Source of the DNA: Aquisalimonas sp.
Lineage (GTDB): Bacteria; Pseudomonadota; Gammaproteobacteria; Nitrococcales; Aquisalimonadaceae
DNA length: 6,833 nt
Assembly (NCBI GenBank): GCA_007127625.1
Contig: SKYZ01000114.1
Span: 1-6,833 of the forward strand
Reading direction: 5' to 3'
Position 1 is the first letter of the stretch; every line of letters begins with the position of its first letter. A program made the position numbers and the translations under genes. Shown in pieces: positions 1 to 6,833 of the stretch. The notes below the pieces were generated by a model. The model was not told the origin of the DNA and ran no database searches. It saw nothing but the letters and a program-made list of their open reading frames with translations.

Positions 1-3238
<3,238 letters not shown>

Positions 3239-3281
3239 TCGTTCTCGAAGTGGTTGCGATGGAAGCTCATCAAAGCCAGCC

Positions 3282-3287
3282 ATTATA
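3282..3287 (-). promoter_or_regulatory. Putative metH -10 element (TATAAT)
   Basis: The minus strand reads TATAAT exactly, 43 bases before the metH start codon. This would put transcription start near 3275 and leave a leader of roughly 35-40 nt, too short for a large riboswitch. No good TTGACA-like -35 lies at 16-18 bp (the 17-bp hexamer is CTCGTA), so the promoter may depend on an activator. A MetR-like activator is a reasonable inference from family knowledge, but I could not find a clean MetR site. Confidence 0.45.
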
Positions 3288-3330
3288 ACGGCTGTTGAGA
3301 CTTGTACGAGGGGGTGGGTGGACGAAACCC

Positions 3331-3377
3331 GCGCCATACGGGGGCTGAAACCCCGGGAAGCCGCCATTGAGGGGCGC
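3331..3377. repeat. GC-rich nested inverted repeat
   Basis: An outer pair GCGCC (3331-3335) and GGCGC (3373-3377) encloses an inner hairpin CGGGG (3339-3343) and CCCCG (3351-3355) with loop GCTGAAA. It lies upstream of the proposed metH -10, so it would be transcribed only by read-through from the peptidase gene. It could be a REP-like extragenic element or part of a terminator; no T-run follows on either strand. Confidence 0.4.
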
Positions 3378-3389
3378 TGAGAGGCACTT

Positions 3390-3422
3390 GAGCATTACTC
3401 ATGATTGACATGAATAATGCTC
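3390..3422. repeat. AT-rich 33-bp near-perfect palindrome
   Basis: Left arm GAGCATTACTCATG (3390-3403) and right arm CATGAATAATGCTC (3409-3422) pair at 13 of 14 positions around the 5-base spacer ATTGA. The element is much richer in A and T than its surroundings and sits 51 bp past the C26 peptidase stop codon. It could fold as a strong hairpin in RNA from either strand, acting as a transcript-end or stability structure, or it could be an operator for a dimeric regulator. No T-tract follows, so it is not a classic intrinsic terminator. Confidence 0.6.
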
Positions 3423-3423
3423 T

Positions 3424-3439
3424 CATCGGTCCGCCGATG
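3424..3439. repeat. Short hairpin downstream of the C26 gene
   Basis: CATCGG (3424-3429) and CCGATG (3434-3439) form a perfect 6-bp stem with a TCCG tetraloop. It is one base away from the 33-bp palindrome, so RNA reading through from the peptidase gene would contain two hairpins in tandem, which suits a 3'-end stabilising or attenuating role. That role is inferred. Confidence 0.4.
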
Positions 3440-3472
3440 GGGCCGATGTCGGTCCCGGGACGGCAGTCGGCG

Positions 3473-4258
3473 TCACCGTGTTCCGGCGCCGGCGGCCGCG
3501 GTGACCAGGTGACGGAACAGCGCGCGCTGCTCCTGTTTCTGCGGCAGGTACTCGGGATGCCACTGAACTCCGATGACGCAGTGCGCGTGCGGGTCCTCGA
3601 TGGCCTGAACCACGCCAGTGTCCTCGTGGGCTACCGCCTGGAGGTTGGCGGCCGGGGTGCGGATCGCCTGCCGATGCAGCGAGTTGACGTGGCAGTACGT
3701 CCGACCCAGGGCCGTGGCAAGGCGGCTGTGGGGGGTAATCCGGACCGATTTCTGTGGCCAGATGGTCCACAGGTTGGGTGCTTCAGCGTAGAACGCGCTC
3801 AGGTCCTGGTGCAGGGTGCCACCGCAGACCACGTTGAGCAGCTGGGCGCCCCGGCAGATCCCGAGGACGGGCAGCCCCCGCTCCAGCGCCGTGTGCAGGA
3901 GCTGCTGCTCCAGAGCGTCCCGGTCGGTGTCGCCACCCATGGAGCGCTTGGTGCTGAGTAGCCGTCGCAGGACCCACAGCAGCGGAAACAGGAGCAGTGT
4001 GGCCAGGAACCGCGGCAGGGTGCGGCTGCTGCGACGCAGGGAACGCATGCTGGGCGCCGCGGGTTCCTCGCCGTACAACTCGGGGGCCACGTCGGCACCG
4101 CCACCGATGATCAGGCCGTCCAGGGCCTCGGTGGTCAGGGGCCGGGCAGGGGTAATGTGCACGGGACGCCCGCCGGCGCGCCACACGGCGAATCGTGCAC
4201 ACAGCCATGCCGCGCTGCCGCCCCGATTGGGCCCCGTAACGCCGATAACCGGTCTCAT
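3473..4258 (-). CDS. Class I glutamine-amidotransferase-like thiol peptidase (C26, PuuD-like) linked to amidoligase
   Basis: A 261-residue protein of the gamma-glutamyl hydrolase-like class I amidotransferase fold. Visible signatures: N-terminal PVIGVTG at 3-9; IIGGGADVAPELYG at 50-63; the nucleophile elbow GICRGAQ with C135; and the QWHPE motif with H234 and E236, completing a Cys-His-Glu triad. PuuD-family members hydrolyse gamma-glutamyl amides, and partners of Amidoligase_2 enzymes are described as glutamine-amidotransferase-like thiol peptidases. Its own substrate is unknown. Between LYGEEP and the D-rich GGDTDRDALE segment lies an arginine-rich stretch followed by a hydrophobic run (about 81-100, TLLLFPLLWVLRRLL core) not seen in typical PuuD, which could anchor the protein to the membrane. 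The ATG at 4258 starts exactly where the conserved N terminus begins and overlaps the upstream TGA as ATGA, implying translational coupling. A longer in-frame start at 4423 would lie inside the upstream gene and adds only a non-homologous Gly/Pro-rich tail. Confidence 0.88.
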   Translation of the reverse strand: MRPVIGVTGPNRGGSAAWLCARFAVWRAGGRPVHITPARPLTTEALDGLIIGGGADVAPELYGEEPAAPSMRSLRRSSRTLPRFLATLLLFPLLWVLRRLLSTKRSMGGDTDRDALEQQLLHTALERGLPVLGICRGAQLLNVVCGGTLHQDLSAFYAEAPNLWTIWPQKSVRITPHSRLATALGRTYCHVNSLHRQAIRTPAANLQAVAHEDTGVVQAIEDPHAHCVIGVQWHPEYLPQKQEQRALFRHLVTAAAGAGTR

Positions 4259-5250
4259 GCCCGCAGCCAGCTCCGGGTCTGCACCGCCCATTCCTGATCG
4301 ATACGGGCGATACTGGGCGGCCGACGGCCCAGATAGACCTCGGCCATGCGATGCATGCGCTCCGGGCGGGCCGCCAGCCACTCCACCCACACCCACCCCT
4401 GCCACTCCCTGGCGAGGGTCCACTCGGGTTCATCCACGCGGCAGTTCGGAAGGCGGTAGTGGAAGGCCGGCCGGGGGCTCACCAGGTGTGCTTCCGGCAC
4501 GCCACGGAGGGCCCGGTCACCCCCCAGGTAGGTGAGCATGGGCAGCATGTCCAGGACCCGGTTCCGGGTCGGGTTGTGGAGCAGGTAGTCGTCGATGAGG
4601 CGGTTGGTGTCCGGTGTATAGTCCGGATTCAGCACCAGGGCGCGATAGGGGCGCGGGAAGTCGTTGATGTAGGGGGTGACGCGGCGGCTCCAGTCGATCT
4701 CTCCCTCCACATGCAGCCAGTCATAGAGCAGGAAGAACGCCCGCAGGATGCGGACCAGCGCATCCGGTCGCAGGGAGGCTGCCTCCGGGTTCAGGTGAAG
4801 CCCGAAGGCATAGACCAGGGATGCCCGTGTGCCCTGGGCCTGTTCGGCCTGCAGAGCGGCGCGGAGTTCTTCCAGGCGGTGGGCATCCACGAACGGGATG
4901 GGCGGCGTGACGATCTCATGGGGAACCACGGTGCCGGCCACCCGGGCCAGCAGGTCATCCATGCGCTCCTTGTAGAGGGCCTCGCGCATGTTGAATCCCA
5001 GGCTCTCCAGCAGTTCCAGGTAGCCCCCGTCCTTGAGCAGGGCTGTGTCGATCTCGGCCTTGAAGGTGCCCCACGGCGTGCCGGTGATCCGATGCGCAAA
5101 GCGGCTGTCCGGCACCACCGTGCCGCCGTAGAGTTCGGCGACTTTTGCCGAGATGGTTTGCAGGTCAAGGCCCGCGAACTCGAGCTCCACGCCGAGCCGA
5201 CGCGGTTCGCCGGCTTCGGTCATGTGCGCCTCGGGTAGCGGGAACTCCAT
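4255..5250 (-). CDS. Amidoligase_2-type (glutamate-cysteine-ligase-like) amidoligase
   Basis: A 331-residue protein with the hallmarks of GCS-like carboxylate-amine ligases, which use ATP to join a carboxylate to an amine through an acyl-phosphate. Seen: an N-terminal GVELEF strand (E22, E24; metal/ATP ligands in the superfamily); FKAEIDTALL (E66, D68); HEIVTPPI (E112), matching the second acidic motif; and FGLHLNPE (H152, N154), matching the GxHxN motif. An aromatic-rich C-terminal part (about 265-295) has many tryptophans. Amidoligase_2 proteins are known to occur beside thiol peptidases, as here. The substrate is not known; a gamma-glutamyl or related amide is plausible but unproven. I chose the ATG at 5250 because GGAG lies six bases before it. 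An ATG at 5223, preceded by GAGG, is a real alternative that removes nine residues without touching the catalytic motifs. The TGA at 4257-4255 overlaps the peptidase ATG. Confidence 0.87.
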   Translation of the reverse strand: MEFPLPEAHMTEAGEPRRLGVELEFAGLDLQTISAKVAELYGGTVVPDSRFAHRITGTPWGTFKAEIDTALLKDGGYLELLESLGFNMREALYKERMDDLLARVAGTVVPHEIVTPPIPFVDAHRLEELRAALQAEQAQGTRASLVYAFGLHLNPEAASLRPDALVRILRAFFLLYDWLHVEGEIDWSRRVTPYINDFPRPYRALVLNPDYTPDTNRLIDDYLLHNPTRNRVLDMLPMLTYLGGDRALRGVPEAHLVSPRPAFHYRLPNCRVDEPEWTLAREWQGWVWVEWLAARPERMHRMAEVYLGRRPPSIARIDQEWAVQTRSWLRA

Positions 5251-5375
5251 GGAGCGCTCCAGCGTGGACGGGTTGCGTGATCCGGTTGGGGACGGGATTC
5301 TACAATGCCACGAATCGTACCATGCGGTTCCGTCCCGCTGGCGGCTTTGCCGTGACGAATCACCAAGGAGGAAGC
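5251..5375. promoter_or_regulatory. Divergent intergenic region, amidoligase / metY
   Basis: This 125-bp gap must carry the promoters for both the amidoligase-peptidase pair (minus) and the sulfhydrylase gene (plus). Candidate -10 hexamers overlap on opposite strands: TACAAT on plus (5301-5306) and TAGAAT on minus (5297-5302). Neither has a good -35 at 16-18 bp, so both are tentative. The metY leader contains two small stem-loops, CGGC-TTT-GCCG (5342-5352) and GTGA-CGAA-TCAC (5352-5363), the second ending just before the ribosome binding site, and a 7-bp direct repeat ACGAATC at 5310 and 5355. I recognise no known SAM-sensing riboswitch here. Confidence 0.35.
5365..5371 (+). promoter_or_regulatory. 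Strong Shine-Dalgarno for metY (AAGGAGG)
   Basis: AAGGAGG is four bases before the ATG at 5376 and close to the ideal anti-16S complement. It fixes the start of the sulfhydrylase at 5376 rather than at upstream in-frame ATGs, which would run into the divergent gene. Confidence 0.8.
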
Positions 5376-6650
5376 ATGAAGCTGGAAACCCAGGCCATCC
5401 ACGCAGGTTATTCCCCGGACCCCACGACAAAAGCGGTGGCGGTGCCCATCTACCAGACCACGTCCTACGCCTTCGATGACACGCAGCACGGGGCCGATCT
5501 GTTCGATCTGAAGGTGGAAGGCAACATCTACACCCGCATCATGAACCCCACCAATGCGGTACTTGAGCAGCGGGTCGCCGAAATGGAGGGCGGTATTGCC
5601 GGCCTCGCCACCAGTTCGGGCATGGCGGCCATCACCTACGCCATCGAGACCATCTGCGAGGTGGGGGACAACATTGTCACCACCAGCCAGCTCTATGGCG
5701 GCACCTATAATTTCTTCGCCCATGCGCTGCCCAATCGCGGCATCGAGGTGCGGTTTGTCTCCCACGAGGATCTGGACGCCATGGCGGCGCAGATCGACGA
5801 CCGCACCAAGGCGGTCTTCTGTGAAACCGTGGGCAATCCCTCCGGCAATGTGGCGGATACCGAGGCCATGGCAAAGATCGCCCACGAGGGGGGTGTGCCG
5901 CTGATGGTGGACAACACTGTCCCCAGTCCGTACCTGTGGCGGCCCATCGAGCACGGGGCGGACATCGTCATCCACTCGCTGACCAAGTACATGGGCGGCC
6001 ACGGCACCACCGTCGCCGGCGTGATCGTGGACTCCGGCAAGTTCCCCTGGACGGATTACCCGCAGAAGTTCCGGCTGCTGAATGAGCCGGATCCGTCGTA
6101 CCACGGGGTGGTCTACACCGAGGCTCTCGGTGCCGCTGCGTTCATCGGCCGGGCCCGCGTCGGCCCGCTGCGCAACACCGGTTCTGCCTTGTCACCGTTC
6201 AATGCCTTCCAGATCCTGCAGGGCATCGAGACTCTGCCGCTGCGTATGGACCGGCACTGCGAGAACGGGTTGAAGGTGGCGCAGCACCTGGAAGCCATGG
6301 ATCAGGTGACCTGGGTGAAGTATGCCGGCCTGGAGAGCAGCCCGGACCATCGCCTGGCGCAGAAGTACATGAACGGCCGCGCGGCGGGCATTCTCAGTTT
6401 CGGCGTCAAGGGCGGCGCCGAGGCAGGAGCGAAGTTCATCGATGCGCTGCGGCTCATCACCCGGCTGGTGAACATCGGCGACGCCAAGTCCCTGGCCTGC
6501 CATCCGGCCACCACCACCCACCGACAGCTCAACGACGAGGAACTGGAAAAGGCCGGCGTCACACGGGACATGGTCCGCCTGTCGGTGGGGCTCGAGCATG
6601 CCGACGACATCCTCGCGGATATCGACCAGGCGTTGGCGGCGGCGCGTTAG
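5376..6650 (+). CDS. metY: O-acetylhomoserine sulfhydrylase (O-acetylhomoserine aminocarboxypropyltransferase)
   Basis: A 424-residue PLP enzyme of the Cys/Met-metabolism family (cystathionine gamma-synthase fold), predicted to convert O-acetylhomoserine plus sulfide to homocysteine and acetate in the cytosol. Seen: MKLETQAIHAGY start typical of the family; YTRIMNPTN at 52-60, supplying phosphate and substrate contacts across the dimer; SSGMAA at 80-85; VDNTVPSPYL with D179 for the pyridine nitrogen; HSLTKYMGGHG with the PLP lysine K204; and LRNTGSALSPFNAF at 265-278, followed by QGIETLPLRM, characteristic of the longer O-acetylhomoserine-using branch rather than the ~390-residue MetB/MetZ branch. 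Length fits MetY (about 420-430). The start is set by the AAGGAGG site. It is divergent from the amidoligase gene, and its product homocysteine is the substrate of MetH across the window. Use of O-acetylserine or O-succinylhomoserine instead cannot be excluded by eye. Confidence 0.95.
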   Translation: MKLETQAIHAGYSPDPTTKAVAVPIYQTTSYAFDDTQHGADLFDLKVEGNIYTRIMNPTNAVLEQRVAEMEGGIAGLATSSGMAAITYAIETICEVGDNIVTTSQLYGGTYNFFAHALPNRGIEVRFVSHEDLDAMAAQIDDRTKAVFCETVGNPSGNVADTEAMAKIAHEGGVPLMVDNTVPSPYLWRPIEHGADIVIHSLTKYMGGHGTTVAGVIVDSGKFPWTDYPQKFRLLNEPDPSYHGVVYTEALGAAAFIGRARVGPLRNTGSALSPFNAFQILQGIETLPLRMDRHCENGLKVAQHLEAMDQVTWVKYAGLESSPDHRLAQKYMNGRAAGILSFGVKGGAEAGAKFIDALRLITRLVNIGDAKSLACHPATTTHRQLNDEELEKAGVTRDMVRLSVGLEHADDILADIDQALAAAR

Positions 6651-6833
6651 CGACGGTGCTCGTTCCGTTTTGAGGGCTTGCGGATGGGCACGTAGCGGAG
6701 CCGGGACGATCTTTCAGGCTCCGCACGCTCCGCTTACGGAAGCTGGTGCTTCCTACCCTCCACTCCGGGCTGGCCTACGCCCCTGCTCCGGGCAGTTTCC
6801 AGGCCTCAGTGGTCTCCTGCGCTGCTGTGGCAA
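6651..6833. other. Non-coding region downstream of metY
   Basis: No gene is convincing in these 183 bp, which run off the right edge. The left third is plain; a TTTT at 6668-6671 follows a 4-bp inverted pair (ACGG 6653, CCGT 6665), too weak to call a terminator. The middle holds the inverted-repeat cluster reported separately. The right part contains an 8-bp direct repeat, CTCCGGGC at 6763-6770 and 6786-6793. Confidence 0.55.
6692..6753. repeat. Cluster of short inverted repeats, REP-like
   Basis: GCGGAGCC (6695-6702) is perfectly complementary to GGCTCCGC (6717-6724), with a 14-base spacer. A further GCTCCGC (6727-6733) followed by TTAC offers an alternative partner for GTAGCGGAGC (6692-6701). 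Next to it, GGAAGC (6738-6743) and GCTTCC (6748-6753) form a perfect 6-bp stem with a TGGT loop. Several stems packed in about 60 bp right after a gene resemble extragenic palindromic repeats and could protect the metY mRNA 3' end. Whether it is repeated elsewhere in the genome cannot be seen here. Confidence 0.5.

Larger units (their letters stand above)
3239..3472. other. Intergenic region between the C26 peptidase gene and metH
   Basis: This stretch has no convincing gene. From the metH side it holds a short presumed leader, a TATAAT -10 element on the minus strand (3282-3287), a GC-rich inverted-repeat element (3331-3377), an AT-rich 33-bp near-palindrome (3390-3422) and a 6-bp hairpin (3424-3439) just past the peptidase stop codon. 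I looked on the minus strand for a cobalamin riboswitch (B12-box GCCACTG-like core) and for SAM or SAH riboswitch cores ahead of metH and did not recognise any. The gap of 234 bp and the internal promoter suggest that metH is transcribed at least partly on its own. Confidence 0.7.

Noticed and set aside
3239..3300. Possible MetR site TGATGAGCTTCC in the metH leader
   Set aside because: The match to TGAA-N5-TTCA is poor, with wrong spacing, and it lies downstream of the -10 rather than upstream.
3367..3392. Resemblance of GAGGGGCGCTGAGAGGC to an SAH riboswitch core (GAGGAGCGCTGC)
   Set aside because: It is on the plus strand, pointing away from metH with no gene downstream in that direction, and the complementary closing segment of the SAH riboswitch is absent.
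3401..3961. Plus-strand open frame of 186 codons over the C26 gene
   Set aside because: It is antisense to the peptidase catalytic region and begins inside the palindrome; there is no ribosome binding site or homology that I recognise.
4259..4423. Upstream extension of the C26 peptidase to an ATG at 4423
   Set aside because: The added 55 residues are Gly/Pro-rich and out-of-frame read-through of the ligase C terminus; the ATGA overlap at 4258 is the natural start.
4351..5238. Plus-strand open frame of 295 codons opposite the amidoligase
   Set aside because: It is antisense to the ligase with its conserved motifs and has shadow-type composition and no family signature.
5251..5430. Upstream extension of the amidoligase to 5430
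   Set aside because: It would overlap the metY start and its ribosome binding site, and the extra residues show no conserved motif.
5220..6104. Minus-strand open frame of 294 codons opposite metY
   Set aside because: The opposite strand encodes a textbook PLP enzyme; this frame has no domain and would also overlap the amidoligase start.

Overview
This GC-rich window, which favours G or C at third codon positions, looks like chromosomal DNA of a gammaproteobacterium. The main support is that MetH can be compared with the Escherichia coli protein almost residue for residue, including zinc cysteines at identical numbers (247, 310, 311). A halophilic or phototrophic purple-sulfur-type lineage would fit the composition, but the sequence does not prove it. 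Four protein genes account for nearly all of the DNA. I see no tRNA, rRNA, transposase or CRISPR array.

Layout. Positions 1-3238 (minus strand) hold most of metH, cobalamin-dependent methionine synthase, whose last roughly 150 codons lie beyond the left edge. Positions 3239-3472 are intergenic, with a TATAAT-type -10 element for metH, several inverted repeats and a striking AT-rich 33-bp near-palindrome. Positions 3473-5250 (minus strand) hold two tightly coupled genes. The upstream one is a glutamate-cysteine-ligase-like amidoligase (Amidoligase_2 type). Its stop codon overlaps, by ATGA, the start of a class I glutamine-amidotransferase-like thiol peptidase (peptidase C26, PuuD-like). Positions 5376-6650 (plus strand) hold an O-acetylhomoserine sulfhydrylase (MetY type), transcribed away from the amidoligase across a 125-bp divergent intergenic region. 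Positions 6651-6833 are non-coding and contain short inverted repeats that look like an extragenic repeat cluster.

How it works together. MetY makes homocysteine from O-acetylhomoserine and sulfide, and MetH methylates homocysteine to methionine, so the flanking genes supply consecutive steps of methionine synthesis. The pair between them is a recognised but functionally unassigned neighbourhood: a predicted ligase forming an amide between a carboxylate and an amine, and a predicted thiol hydrolase or amidotransferase that could cut or remodel such a bond. Its substrate is unknown. Its position between two homocysteine enzymes is suggestive but may be coincidental. The most unusual details are a hydrophobic insertion in the C26 protein and the palindrome downstream of it.
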